Source of the DNA: Criblamydia sequanensis CRIB-18 | GTDB taxonomy: Bacteria; Chlamydiota; Chlamydiia; Chlamydiales; Criblamydiaceae | Assembly: GCF_000750955.1 (NCBI RefSeq) | Contig: NZ_CCEJ010000014.1 | Span: forward strand, 1 to 62,115 | Direction of reading: 5' to 3' | DNA: 62,115 nucleotides | Shown here: positions 25,038 through 33,781 of the stretch, piece after piece | Layout of the letters: every line of letters starts with the position of its first letter | Numbering within the stretch: the first letter of the stretch is position 1 | The notes under the pieces: model-generated | What the model was told of the DNA's origin: nothing | The model's input: the letters and a program-made list of their open reading frames with translations, nothing else | Database searches by the model: none | Position numbers and translations under genes: made by a program

Positions 25038-25646
25038 TTATGCCGCGTCTAAAATGCATTCTTCCAAAAGAAGTTCCATTTCTTCAACATTAAGCTCTTT
25101 TGCGGATCCTGGAATTTGATAGCCAAGAGTGATATGAAAATCATGGCCTTTAAGGAGAGGCTTTAAGCCATAACTTTCTCTTAGGACTGAAAGCTCAGGG
25201 CAGGATACAGCCAAAAGCCATAGTTTTTTTGCTTTACCCTCTTTTACAATTTTAACCGTTCGAAGCTCTATGACTTGAAAAGAAAATTCGCTGCCTAATT
25301 CTGTAATAGTCCAAATCTCATTATCAATACGCTCGTTTTCATACATAACGCTAATATGGGCGCCTATTCCTTTTTTACTTGTCACGTGAACCGGCGGCAC
25401 TATTTTTCCATCGACTTGAATTAATGGAAGAATTTGAGTCACAAAACGATTATCAACTTGGACATAGAGATAACCATTATCTTTTTGCTTTAAGATCCCG
25501 GGAGCACAAATTTCCCGAGCTTCATCCATGACATGAGCTTGGTCTTCTAAGACCCAATCGCCGGCATATGAGGTTAAGGGCGTGAAACTTATTGTAAGAA
25601 AAAAGAGGAGGGCAGATAAAAATCGAAAGGATTTTGTTTTAAACAT
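25038..25646 (-). CDS. Secreted 2H phosphoesterase-like protein
   Basis: Two HxS/T motifs, AHISVMY (about residue 95) and FHITLGY (about 177), with the spacing and flanking hydrophobic strands of the 2H phosphoesterase superfamily (LigT, CPDase and relatives), which act on 2',3'-cyclic or 2'-5' phosphodiester bonds in RNA or nucleotides. A clear signal peptide (MFKTKSFRFLSALLFFLTIS...SYA) shows export. I chose the ATG at 25646; a GTG two codons upstream is an alternative. An exported enzyme acting on RNA or cyclic nucleotides could target host molecules; that is inference. Family membership rests on the two motifs and needs a profile search. Confidence 0.65.
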   Translation of the reverse strand: MFKTKSFRFLSALLFFLTISFTPLTSYAGDWVLEDQAHVMDEAREICAPGILKQKDNGYLYVQVDNRFVTQILPLIQVDGKIVPPVHVTSKKGIGAHISVMYENERIDNEIWTITELGSEFSFQVIELRTVKIVKEGKAKKLWLLAVSCPELSVLRESYGLKPLLKGHDFHITLGYQIPGSAKELNVEEMELLLEECILDAA

Positions 25647-25822
25647 AGGCACTTCTTTAAGGTTGATTTGAGAAGGTGCAAATAGATTTTAATTACTAAT
25701 CACTTAATTTTCAATAATATATGTACATATCCATAAAAAAACTGATTTTATTTAAATAAAAATTAGTTATTCTAAAGAAATAGAAATAAACTAAAAAAAA
25801 ATTAATTTTTTCAAAAAAAGTT

Positions 25823-26035
25823 ATGTTTAAAAAAAATCTCGACCTTCAAGGTCGTATCATCCGTCTTTTAATTGCTTTTATTGTTCTGCTGTACGCTATT
25901 CTCTATAGTAGCTGGATTGCATACGCCGTTTCCGTTTTTGTTTTTTTGGAAGCCCTATTCAGCTGGTGCGCATTTTATCAGCTTACAGGCAAAAACAGCT
26001 GCCCGGTTGAAGCACCTAAAAAAGAAGAAAAATAG
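25823..26035 (+). CDS. DUF2892-like small inner-membrane protein
   Basis: Seventy residues: a short charged start (MFKKNLDLQGRIIRLL), two hydrophobic helices (IAFIVLLYAILYSSW; AYAVSVFVFLEALFSW), then CAFYQLTGKNSC. This matches the DUF2892/YgaP-membrane-part family, whose members often accompany sulfur- or metal-stress genes. The next gene 45 bp downstream encodes a cysteine-rich copper-binding protein, so the two are probably co-transcribed. Confidence 0.8.
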   Translation: MFKKNLDLQGRIIRLLIAFIVLLYAILYSSWIAYAVSVFVFLEALFSWCAFYQLTGKNSCPVEAPKKEEK

Positions 26036-26080
26036 TCCTCTAAAGTCTTTAAACTTTTAATTTATTGGGAGGTTAAGGCT

Positions 26081-26419
26081 ATGGCTGTAAAAAAAGCAAA
26101 GCATCTTGATTTTTCCGTTTTAAATTCTGAAAAAATGCAAATTCTTCTAAATTGCATGGGAGCATGTTCTGCTTGCTCTAAATTATGTATTGAGGAAGGC
26201 CATAAAAAAACGGCCATTCTCTGTGAAGAGTGTTCTGATATTTGTTCGCTCACAGCCAAACTTGTCGCCAAAGACTCTGAATTTGCAGATCACATGCTTG
26301 ATGTTTGCGCAAGAGCTTGCAGGAAATGTGCCGATGCTTGCGGTAAAATGGATGCCCCTCACTGTCAAGAGTGCGCAGAAACCTGCTGGGAATGCGCCGA
26401 AGCCTGTACCAATCTCTAA
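26081..26419 (+). CDS. Four-helix-bundle copper-binding protein (DUF326/Csp type)
   Basis: The 112 residues contain 16 cysteines spaced so that they line the inside of a four-helix bundle (CMGACSAC, CEECSDIC, CARACRKCADAC, CQECAETCWECAEAC). This is the pattern of the DUF326/Csp copper-storage proteins, which bind many Cu(I) ions. There is no signal peptide, so it is a cytosolic (Csp3-like) version. A strong ribosome binding site (GGGAGG) precedes the ATG. It is convergent with, and overlaps by 4 bp, the CopA-type copper ATPase gene, giving a compact copper-handling locus. Confidence 0.9.
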   Translation: MAVKKAKHLDFSVLNSEKMQILLNCMGACSACSKLCIEEGHKKTAILCEECSDICSLTAKLVAKDSEFADHMLDVCARACRKCADACGKMDAPHCQECAETCWECAEACTNL

Positions 26420-28815
26420 TTTTTAAGATTTAGAAATTTGAGTCTTAATGAGTTAAGGATCACAGAAACGGAGCTTAAGCTCATGGCAAGCGCTGCAATC
26501 ATTGGGTTCAAAAGGATTCCAAAAAAAGGATAGAGGATTCCTGCGGCTATCGGAATTCCAAGGGCATTATAGAAAAAGGCGAAAAATAAATTTTCACGAA
26601 TGTTTTTCATCATGGCTTTGCTTAATTGAAAAGCCCTCACTATCCCGATAAGATCTCCTTTGATAAGCGTAATATCTGCAGATTCTATGGCAATATCAGA
26701 ACCTGTTCCCATGGCAATTCCAACATCTGATGCCGTTATGGCAGCTGCATCGTTGATGCCATCCCCTGCCATGGCAACCGATATCCCTTTTTCTTTGGTT
26801 TTTAGAATGAATTCATATTTTTTCTGAGGAAAAATACGAGATTTAAAATCATCAATGCCAAGGGTTTCAGATATAAAGGAAGCAGTTTTGTGACTATCCC
26901 CTGTAAGCATGACTATTTTTATCCCCATTTCATGAATTTTTAAAATAGCCTCGTAAGTCGAAGGTTTTATGGGATCATGAATGGCTATAAACCCGAGAGC
27001 TTTATTATTTAAAGAGGCAAATATGAGTGTTTCATCAGGCTTTTGATGCTTAGATAGGGATTCAAGCTCCGCAATGCCTTCGCAATTATTTTCAGATAGC
27101 CATTCCAAAGACCCAATCCTTAAAAATTGATTTTCAATAACGCCTTCTATTCCCTTTCCCTCAACTAATTTAAATTCTTTAGCATCAAGCAAGTGTTCAA
27201 CCCCTAATGCTTCAGCTTTTTTTAATATGGCTTTAGCAAGGGGGTGTGAGCTTTTATTTTCAAGGGCAGCCACATATTTTATAAAGAGTTCCTGACTTTC
27301 AGATTGAGATGCATAAATTTTCGAAACAGTGGGTTTGCCTTCCGTCAATGTGCCTGTTTTATCGATGGCTAAGAGAGTGACCTTTTCTAATTTTTCAAGA
27401 GCTTCAGCATTCCGAATCAATATGCCGGATTCTGCCCCTTTTCCAATCCCGACTGTTATTGACATTGGGGTCGCAAGTCCAAGAGCGCAAGGACATGCTA
27501 TGATAAACACGGAAACGGCTGCCATGACTGCATAAGAAAGGCTGGGGCCGAATATGAGCCAGAGGACAAATGTAAAAATTGCTATAATCACGACGGATAA
27601 AACAAAGTATTTGGAAACAACATCGACAAGCTTCTGAATAGAAGGCTTGCTTCTTTCAGCTGTCGCAATTAAATCGATAATTCGAGAAAAAAGAGTGTTC
27701 TTCCCGACACTTTCTGCGATCATAATAAAGCTTCCTGATTGGTTGAAGGAGCCTCCAATCACTTTATCTTTTTCTTTTTTGTCTACAGGCAAAGGCTCGC
27801 CCGTGAATAAAGATTCATCTACGGCGCTAGCCCCGCTTAAAACTTCTCCATCAACCGGGACCTTGTCGCCCGGTCTTACATTTAGTTTATCTCCAACAAG
27901 GACCTCGCTTACAGGCACTTCAATGATTTTACCTTCTCGTATAACTTGAGCCGTCACAGGTCTTTTTTGAAGTAAAAGAGAAAGGGCTTTACGTGTTTGG
28001 CCTCGGGATTTCGCCTCTAAGAACTGACCGAAAAGGACAAGAACAATTATGACGGCGCCTGTTTCAAAATAAAAAGGTATGGATGGGTGTTTTGACACTT
28101 GTGGAAGAAGTTCTGGAAAAAATAAAGAAAAAACGCTGAAAAGGTAAGCTGCCAGAACCCCTAAAGAAATTAAACTAAACATATTTAAATTTCTTGTTTT
28201 AAATGAGTTAAAGCCTCTCTCAAAAAAGATTCCCCCGCAATAAAAAATAACGATGGTGCTTAAAATTAACTGAAGCCAGCCATTCAATGTTTCATTAATG
28301 GGAACATTTAAAAAAGGAATCATTTCCTTCATTGAAAGAAAAAGAATTGGTAATGTTAGAAAAAAACCGATCCAAAACTTTTTTCTTAAATCCTTTTCTT
28401 CAGAGCTTTCTCCTTCTAAACTAGGAGTTTTCGGAACGAGAGCCATACCGCAAATCGGACAAGATCCTGGGCCTTCCTGAATAATTTCTGGATGCATAGG
28501 ACAGGTAAATAAAATTATCTCACTCGAATTTAGTAAAGGTTCGAGGGCCATGCCGCAAATAGAGCAAAAACCGGGCTTTGAATCCTGAATTTCCGGATCC
28601 ATGGGACAGCCATATAACGTCTGATAATTTTCAGGTTTTTCTTTATGGGATTCCCCTATTTTTCTATCAAGATAAGCCTCGGGATTTTTTTTAAATTCCT
28701 GATAACAAGCTTCTCGACAAAAAAAATAATCGGCTCCCTTGTATTCTAAATGCCATTTTGCTTTTTTGGGATCTACTGACATATGGCATACAGGGTCTTT
28801 CTTAAACTCCGGCAT
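26416..28815 (-). CDS. Copper-translocating P-type ATPase with YHS and two heavy-metal-binding domains
   Basis: P1B-type ATPase of 799 residues. N-terminal order: a YHS domain (DPVCHMSVDPKKAKW...CREACYQEF, about 6-45), then two short metal-binding modules with CPMxPEI...CxICGMAL (about 69-95 and 103-129), instead of the usual HMA domains. The core has the TGEPLPVDK motif, the membrane CPC motif ACPCALGLATP (about 440), the phosphorylation site [10 protein letters not shown] (about 487) and the hinge GDGINDAAAI. The CPC motif and YHS/HMBD front end indicate Cu(I)/Ag(I) export. It is convergent with the Csp-like gene and divergent from the VKOR-DsbA gene. Confidence 0.93.
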   Translation of the reverse strand: MPEFKKDPVCHMSVDPKKAKWHLEYKGADYFFCREACYQEFKKNPEAYLDRKIGESHKEKPENYQTLYGCPMDPEIQDSKPGFCSICGMALEPLLNSSEIILFTCPMHPEIIQEGPGSCPICGMALVPKTPSLEGESSEEKDLRKKFWIGFFLTLPILFLSMKEMIPFLNVPINETLNGWLQLILSTIVIFYCGGIFFERGFNSFKTRNLNMFSLISLGVLAAYLFSVFSLFFPELLPQVSKHPSIPFYFETGAVIIVLVLFGQFLEAKSRGQTRKALSLLLQKRPVTAQVIREGKIIEVPVSEVLVGDKLNVRPGDKVPVDGEVLSGASAVDESLFTGEPLPVDKKEKDKVIGGSFNQSGSFIMIAESVGKNTLFSRIIDLIATAERSKPSIQKLVDVVSKYFVLSVVIIAIFTFVLWLIFGPSLSYAVMAAVSVFIIACPCALGLATPMSITVGIGKGAESGILIRNAEALEKLEKVTLLAIDKTGTLTEGKPTVSKIYASQSESQELFIKYVAALENKSSHPLAKAILKKAEALGVEHLLDAKEFKLVEGKGIEGVIENQFLRIGSLEWLSENNCEGIAELESLSKHQKPDETLIFASLNNKALGFIAIHDPIKPSTYEAILKIHEMGIKIVMLTGDSHKTASFISETLGIDDFKSRIFPQKKYEFILKTKEKGISVAMAGDGINDAAAITASDVGIAMGTGSDIAIESADITLIKGDLIGIVRAFQLSKAMMKNIRENLFFAFFYNALGIPIAAGILYPFFGILLNPMIAALAMSLSSVSVILNSLRLKFLNLKN

Positions 28816-28941
28816 TTGAGACCTAACTTTAAAAATTCGAATTCTTATTTATGAAACGGGATTTATAAAACGTCAATTCTTTTGTTGACATAAAGATCAA
28901 GGATTGCACAAGATCGGCATAGAATAAAAAGAGATAAATTC

Positions 28942-29997
28942 ATGCAAAAAAGCAGCTTTTCTTTAAAACATAAAGATGGTTTTTTTAATGCCATAATTTT
29001 GATTGCCTTGATTACAGGCCTTACCTTATCCATTCTTTCTGTTTTTGAATTTTGTCATACCGCTTGTGCCACCGGTCAAAAATATCGTCTATTCGGTTTT
29101 AAATTTGAATTTTTTGGAATTGCGTTTTTTGCAGCTGCCATTCTCTTTCATTTGTTATCAAGTGTAAGTCCGATTTTTACTGTGCTAACAAGTCTAATGC
29201 TGGCCTCCGGCATCGGCGCGGAAATTTGGTTTTTATTCTTGCAAAAAGTCATTATCGGGACATGGTGCCCTATCTGCGTGTCTATTGCAGCAACAATTTT
29301 TGTCGCAGCGCTAACTCGTATGATACATTTTTTTAAATCAAATTTTTATGATACAACCCAAGGAGAGGCTATGAAATCTCTATCAAAAACTTTTCCAACA
29401 GTGGGAGTCTTAATCGCTGGATTTATGTTCGCTTTTCTAGGCGTAGACAAAATAAACCCGCTTGTAGCAGCGCAGGCTTCTTTAAAAGATAACATCAATC
29501 TAGGGCATGCCACAAGTCCCGTAGAAGTTTATGTATTTACGGATTGGTTTTGTCCTGCTTGTAAAAAAATTGAACCTCTTATAGAACAGCTTGCGCCTGA
29601 AATAAAAGAAAATGCCAAACTTTATTTTGTGGATGCAGCCATTCACCAAGAGTCATTAAACTATACCCCTTATAACCTTGCGTTTATGGTCAATAACAAA
29701 GAAGACTATTTTAAAATAAGAAAAGCCCTCGATAACCTTGCTAAAACAACTAAGGCGCCCTCCGATGCGGATATCGAAAAGGCCGTATCTCCCCTTGGTG
29801 TAAAGTTAAAAGAACTTAATTTCAATGATGTAGCGACGGGAGTCAAACTCTTTAAACGATTGGTTAAGCAATTCGATCTAAGGAGCACACCGGCGGTTAT
29901 TATTGTAAATATCGATACTAAAAAGGGCAAAAAACTATTTGGAACAACCGACATCAACCGTGAAAATATCCTGGAAGCTATCGACGCCGTAAAATAA
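28942..29997 (+). CDS. VKOR-DsbA fusion, disulfide-bond formation protein
   Basis: Residues about 15-130 are a VKOR (vitamin K epoxide reductase) domain with membrane helices, loop cysteines C38 and C42, and the quinone-side WCPIC (C109/C112). After a linking helix (about 152-168), residues about 190-351 form a thioredoxin-fold DsbA-like domain with the active site CPAC (C204/C207) and a cis-Pro region STPAVI. Such fusions oxidise exported proteins and pass electrons to quinone, replacing DsbA plus DsbB. In a chlamydia the natural clients are cysteine-rich envelope proteins such as OmcA, OmcB and the porin. The next gene (cystathionine beta-synthase) begins 15 bp downstream. Confidence 0.88.
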   Translation: MQKSSFSLKHKDGFFNAIILIALITGLTLSILSVFEFCHTACATGQKYRLFGFKFEFFGIAFFAAAILFHLLSSVSPIFTVLTSLMLASGIGAEIWFLFLQKVIIGTWCPICVSIAATIFVAALTRMIHFFKSNFYDTTQGEAMKSLSKTFPTVGVLIAGFMFAFLGVDKINPLVAAQASLKDNINLGHATSPVEVYVFTDWFCPACKKIEPLIEQLAPEIKENAKLYFVDAAIHQESLNYTPYNLAFMVNNKEDYFKIRKALDNLAKTTKAPSDADIEKAVSPLGVKLKELNFNDVATGVKLFKRLVKQFDLRSTPAVIIVNIDTKKGKKLFGTTDINRENILEAIDAVK

Positions 29998-30012
29998 GAC
30001 AAATGCGAGTTC

Positions 30013-31020
30013 ATGCTAATGCCTAAGATGCCGACTATACTAGATACCATAGGAAATACGCCTCTTGTAAGATTACAAAAATTGCCGCCGAAAGAAATCG
30101 ACCTTCTTGTTAAACTTGAGTTTTATAACCCTGGCGCTAGCATTAAAGACAGGATTGTAAAGTATATCATTGATCAGGCGGAAAAAAATGGCGACCTAAA
30201 ACCGGGCGGTACCATCATTGAAAATACGTCCGGAAATACGGGCGCTGCAGCCGCCATGATTTCAGCCATTAAAGGCTACCGCTGCGTATTGACCATGCCT
30301 GATAAAGTCAGTCAGGAAAAGCAAAACGCTCTTAAAGCTTTTGGGGCAGAGATTATCGTCTGTCCGACAAGCGCTCCCCCTGACTCACCGGATCATTATG
30401 TGAATAAAGCTAAAAGTCTTGCAAAAGAGATCCCCAATAGCTTTCGAATCAATCAATATGATAACCCGGATAACCCAAAGGCCCACTATTTGACAACAGG
30501 GCCTGAAATCTGGGAGCAAACGGGGGGAAGAATTGATTATTTTATAGCTAGCGCAAGCACAGGCGGGACAATTAGCGGGGCGGGACGCTATTTAAAAGAG
30601 AAAAATCCAAATCTTAAAATTGTCATGCCGGATCCTGAAGGCTCTATTTTTGCCCATTACTTCAAGACGGGAAAAATTCCTGAAGGCGGCAATTGCAACT
30701 ATCAGTTGGAAGGCATTGGAGAAGACCATTTGACAAAAGCCATGGACTTTTCTATTGTAGATGAGGTCATCACAGTAAAAGATGCGGACGCCTTTAGAAC
30801 GGGGCGTAAACTTGCGCGCGAAGAAGGAATTTTAGCCGGAGGTTCTAGCGGCGCCAATGTTTTTATAGCTCTTGAGATTGCTAAAAAACTGAAAAGTGGC
30901 GCCGTCATTGTAACTATTTTACCGGATTCCGGTCTTAAATACTTAAGCAAAATGTTTGATGATGATTGGATGGAAAAGCACGATTTATTAGAACTGGCAA
31001 CCGGAAAACCCTCAAAATGA
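30013..31020 (+). CDS. Cystathionine beta-synthase (O-acetylserine sulfhydrylase family)
   Basis: A PLP fold type II enzyme of 335 residues. The lysine motif is NPGASIKDRI, the phosphate-binding/substrate loop TSGNTGAAAA, and the second PLP loop STGGTISGAG. The segment APPDSPDHYVNKAKSLAKEI and the HYLTTGPEIWEQT stretch match cystathionine beta-synthase more closely than CysK, and DPEGSIFAHYF is also CBS-like. It would condense serine (or O-acetylserine) with homocysteine. No CBS regulatory domain or haem domain is present. The stop codon overlaps the start of the cystathionine gamma-lyase gene (ATGA), so the pair forms a reverse transsulfuration unit making cysteine. Start could also be at 30019 or 30028. 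Confidence 0.85.
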   Translation: MLMPKMPTILDTIGNTPLVRLQKLPPKEIDLLVKLEFYNPGASIKDRIVKYIIDQAEKNGDLKPGGTIIENTSGNTGAAAAMISAIKGYRCVLTMPDKVSQEKQNALKAFGAEIIVCPTSAPPDSPDHYVNKAKSLAKEIPNSFRINQYDNPDNPKAHYLTTGPEIWEQTGGRIDYFIASASTGGTISGAGRYLKEKNPNLKIVMPDPEGSIFAHYFKTGKIPEGGNCNYQLEGIGEDHLTKAMDFSIVDEVITVKDADAFRTGRKLAREEGILAGGSSGANVFIALEIAKKLKSGAVIVTILPDSGLKYLSKMFDDDWMEKHDLLELATGKPSK

Positions 31021-32180
31021 AATTTTCAACAAAAGCCATTCATACAGGCATCGAAAGCGACCCGATGACAGGGGCGATTATGCCTCCAATTTACATGACA
31101 TCAACTTATGAACAAGAAGAGCCAAGCGTACATAAAGGCTATGATTACACAAGAGCCGGAAATCCGAACTTCACTATTCTTGAGAAACAAATAGCCTCTC
31201 TTGAAAAAGGGAAATACGCAACGATTTTCTCGTCTGGCCTGGGCGCTCTTTCCGCCCTTCTTTCGACTTTTAAACAAGGCGACAAGGTTATTGCTCTAGA
31301 AGGACTCTATGGAGGCACATTCAGGCTTTTAGATAAGGTTTTTTCTAAATTCGGCATAGACTATAAGCTTGTTTCTTATGCGGATGAAAAAGGGCTAGAG
31401 GCTGCATTAGAAGAAAAACCGGCTCTTTTTCTTTTTGAAACGCCGACAAATCCCTTGCTTGGGATTCACGACATAGCGAAGTTATCAAAAAAAGCTAAAA
31501 AGCATGGGGTTTTGACATTAGTCGATAATACTTTCGCAACCCCCTACTTTCAAAATCCGCTAGAGCTTGGAGCCGATCTTGTTTGGCATAGCACGACAAA
31601 ATATATCGGAGGCCATTCTGATATTATTGGCGGGGCAATGGTCGTTAACGACAAGGATTTAAAGCAAAAATTGGATTTTGCCAGGATGTCTGTCGGCTTA
31701 AATCCAAGTCCTTTTGATGCTTGGCTTTTATCAAGAAGCATTAAAACTTTAGCGCTTCGAATGGAAAAACATGAAAGCAACGCTAAAAAAATTGCCGATT
31801 TTTTAAGCTCGCATAAGCTGATTTCCCAAGTCTACTACCCGGGACTTACAACTCATAAAGACCATGAGATTGCGGCAAAGCAGATGAGCGGCTTTAGCGG
31901 AATAGTTTCAGCTGAATTTAACCTTTCCCTTGACGACATGCATTATCTTATTTCCAATTTTGAGTTGTTTAAGCTTGCGGAAAGCCTCGGAGGCATAGAA
32001 TCTCTTGTCTGCCACCCGGCTACCATGACACACGCCTCTATTCCTAAAGAAATCCGGGAAGCCATGGGGATTACAGATGGCCTTGTCCGCTTTTCAATTG
32101 GTGTAGAAGATAGTGAGGATCTTTTAAACGATTTAAAAAATAGTCTTTCATCGATCCAGAAAAAACTCATCGCAAAATAG
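31017..32180 (+). CDS. Cystathionine gamma-lyase / gamma-synthase family enzyme
   Basis: The 387-residue protein is a PLP fold type I Cys/Met metabolism enzyme: N-terminal TKAIHTGIESDPMTGAIMPP, the conserved YTRAGNPNF, the PLP lysine in HSTTKYIGGHSDIIGG, and the C-terminal SLGGIESLVCHPATMTHA. The start at 31017 overlaps the previous stop codon as ATGA; the frame is open further upstream but that would overlap 50 bp of the neighbour. Gene order with a CBS suggests cystathionine gamma-lyase (cystathionine to cysteine, ammonia and 2-oxobutyrate), though gamma-synthase cannot be excluded by sequence alone. Confidence 0.88.
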   Translation: MKFSTKAIHTGIESDPMTGAIMPPIYMTSTYEQEEPSVHKGYDYTRAGNPNFTILEKQIASLEKGKYATIFSSGLGALSALLSTFKQGDKVIALEGLYGGTFRLLDKVFSKFGIDYKLVSYADEKGLEAALEEKPALFLFETPTNPLLGIHDIAKLSKKAKKHGVLTLVDNTFATPYFQNPLELGADLVWHSTTKYIGGHSDIIGGAMVVNDKDLKQKLDFARMSVGLNPSPFDAWLLSRSIKTLALRMEKHESNAKKIADFLSSHKLISQVYYPGLTTHKDHEIAAKQMSGFSGIVSAEFNLSLDDMHYLISNFELFKLAESLGGIESLVCHPATMTHASIPKEIREAMGITDGLVRFSIGVEDSEDLLNDLKNSLSSIQKKLIAK

Positions 32181-32457
32181 ATCACCCCCAAATCCCGTTG
32201 TCCCTGTAATTTTAACCAAGACAGATGCGTATTTTAAGCGACGAAGCCAAACTCGCGAGTTGGCGAGTTCCTGCAACTTAGCAGATGCCTTGATAGAATT
32301 CCAGGGACGGCGACTTAAGCGATATTAGAGGATGTAATAAGTGCTCACCCTAAGCTTTACAGCTGAAAGCTTAGGGTGATTTGGTCGTTAGTCAGGGGTT
32401 GAATTGTTTTACCCCTTCCTGTAAAATAGTTCTTCTAAAGAATTCAATTTAAAAAAA
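32181..32457. other. Intergenic region rich in inverted repeats
   Basis: No gene is visible. Besides the hairpin at 32345-32379, there is a near-palindrome gccaaactcgcgagttggc at about 32247-32266 and a separated inverted pair (gtccctg at about 32201 and cagggac at about 32303). These could form a structured element; no known RNA family was recognised. Confidence 0.45.
32345..32379 (+). terminator. Strong hairpin downstream of the transsulfuration operon
   Basis: A perfect 14-bp stem (tcaccctaagcttt / aaagcttagggtga) with a 7-nt loop acagctg. It is followed only by ttt, so it may be a terminator with a weak U tract, an mRNA 3'-end stabiliser, or part of the surrounding repeat element. Confidence 0.5.
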
Positions 32458-32553
32458 TAGACTTCCCTCGAAATTCGCTTTCATTGAAAAATGAGCTCTT
32501 TTGTGCAGATTTTTTGATAAATTTTGATCGAATGGAATTTCGAAAGCAGTCTA
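32458..32553. mobile_element. MITE-like inverted-repeat element, copy 2 (96 bp)
   Basis: TA-bounded ends read gacttccctcgaaattc and gaatttcgaaagcagtc, an imperfect terminal inverted repeat. The left internal part shares cgcttt.attg.aa.aatgagct and ttttttgataaattttga with copy 1, but the middle section of copies 1 and 3 is missing, so this is an internally deleted derivative. It ends 40 bp before the kbl start codon and may carry or disturb its promoter. Confidence 0.75.
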
Positions 32554-32593
32554 ATTAGTATTTCCAAAGCGGCAGACTTGGATGGGGGCTACA

Positions 32594-33778
32594 ATGAGTA
32601 ATCTTTTTTATGAACACCTCGAGAAAGAAATAAATGGGCTTAAATCAAGCGGTCTTTACAAAGAAGAGCGTGTGATCACCTCTCCTCAAAGCGGTTCAAT
32701 TATTTCTCAGAATAAAAAAGTGCTTAACCTTTGCTCCAATAATTATCTGGGTTTAGCCGATGATAAGGAAGTCATAGATGCGGCCAAAGAGGGACTTGAT
32801 CATTATGGCTTTGGACTCTCCTCCGTTCGTTTTATCTGCGGCACTCAAGATGTTCATAAGGAATTAGAAAAGGACTTGTCAGAATTTTTAAAGACTGAAG
32901 ACACCATCCTCTACCCTTCCTGCTTTGATGCCAATGGGGGTCTTTTTGAAACTCTTTTCGGACCGGAAGACGCCATCATAAGCGATGAGCTTAACCACGC
33001 AAGCATAATTGATGGCATTAGGCTCTCGAAAGCTGCCCGTTTTCGCTATAAAAACAATGATATGGCGGATCTGAAAGAAAAGTTAGAAGAAGCAAAATCC
33101 TCAAGATTTAAAGTCATTGCCACCGATGGTGTTTTTTCTATGGATGGCACCATCGCTAAGCTCAATGAAATTGTTCCCTTAGCCAGAAAATATGATGCCC
33201 TTATTATGGTAGATGACTGCCATGCGGTTGGTTTTATGGGAGAAATGGGTCGCGGCACCCATGAATACTGGAATGTGATGGGTGAGATCGATATCATCAC
33301 GGGTACTCTTGGAAAAGCTTTAGGCGGAGCCTCCGGCGGGTACACTTCCGGGAAAAAGCCATTAGTAGATTGGCTTCGTCAAAGGTCAAGGCCCTATCTT
33401 TTCTCAAACACACTCGCTCCCTGCATTGCAAAAGCTTCTTTAGAAGTTTTAAATATCGTAAAAAATAGGCCGGAACTTCGTCAAAAGCTTTGGGACAACA
33501 CCCGCTTTTTTAGAGAAAGCATGAATAAACTCGGGTTTAATATAATCCAGGGCAACCATCCTATTTGTCCGATTATGCTAGGCGATGCAACCCTGGCCGG
33601 AAATTTTGCAAAAAGAATGCTTGAAGAAGGGGTTTATGTCATTGGCTTTAGCTACCCGGTCGTCCCGCAAGGAAAAGCCCGTATCAGAACTCAAATGTCT
33701 GCCGCCCTTGATAAATCACAGCTTGAAAAAGCACTTGCCGCCTTTGAAAAAGTCGGCAAAGAATTGAAGATCATTTAA
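32594..33778 (+). CDS. kbl: Glycine C-acetyltransferase (2-amino-3-ketobutyrate CoA ligase)
   Basis: This 394-residue PLP enzyme (alpha-oxoamine synthase family) converts 2-amino-3-oxobutyrate plus CoA to glycine and acetyl-CoA, the second step of threonine breakdown. Landmarks: [13 protein letters not shown] near the N-terminus, [22 protein letters not shown], and the PLP lysine in [15 protein letters not shown] use the ATG at 32594 (GGGGG six bases upstream), which gives the usual N-terminus MSNLFYEHL; an ATG at 32582 is also in frame. Its partner tdh is about 5 kb downstream on the same strand rather than adjacent. The SixA-like gene follows 3 bp after the stop. Confidence 0.94.
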   Translation: MSNLFYEHLEKEINGLKSSGLYKEERVITSPQSGSIISQNKKVLNLCSNNYLGLADDKEVIDAAKEGLDHYGFGLSSVRFICGTQDVHKELEKDLSEFLKTEDTILYPSCFDANGGLFETLFGPEDAIISDELNHASIIDGIRLSKAARFRYKNNDMADLKEKLEEAKSSRFKVIATDGVFSMDGTIAKLNEIVPLARKYDALIMVDDCHAVGFMGEMGRGTHEYWNVMGEIDIITGTLGKALGGASGGYTSGKKPLVDWLRQRSRPYLFSNTLAPCIAKASLEVLNIVKNRPELRQKLWDNTRFFRESMNKLGFNIIQGNHPICPIMLGDATLAGNFAKRMLEEGVYVIGFSYPVVPQGKARIRTQMSAALDKSQLEKALAAFEKVGKELKII

Positions 33779-33781
33779 ACC

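Noticed and set aside
28885-28890. TTGACA as -35 box for the VKOR-DsbA gene
   Set aside because: The only -10-like sequence (TAGAAT) lies about 29 bp away, far outside normal spacing.
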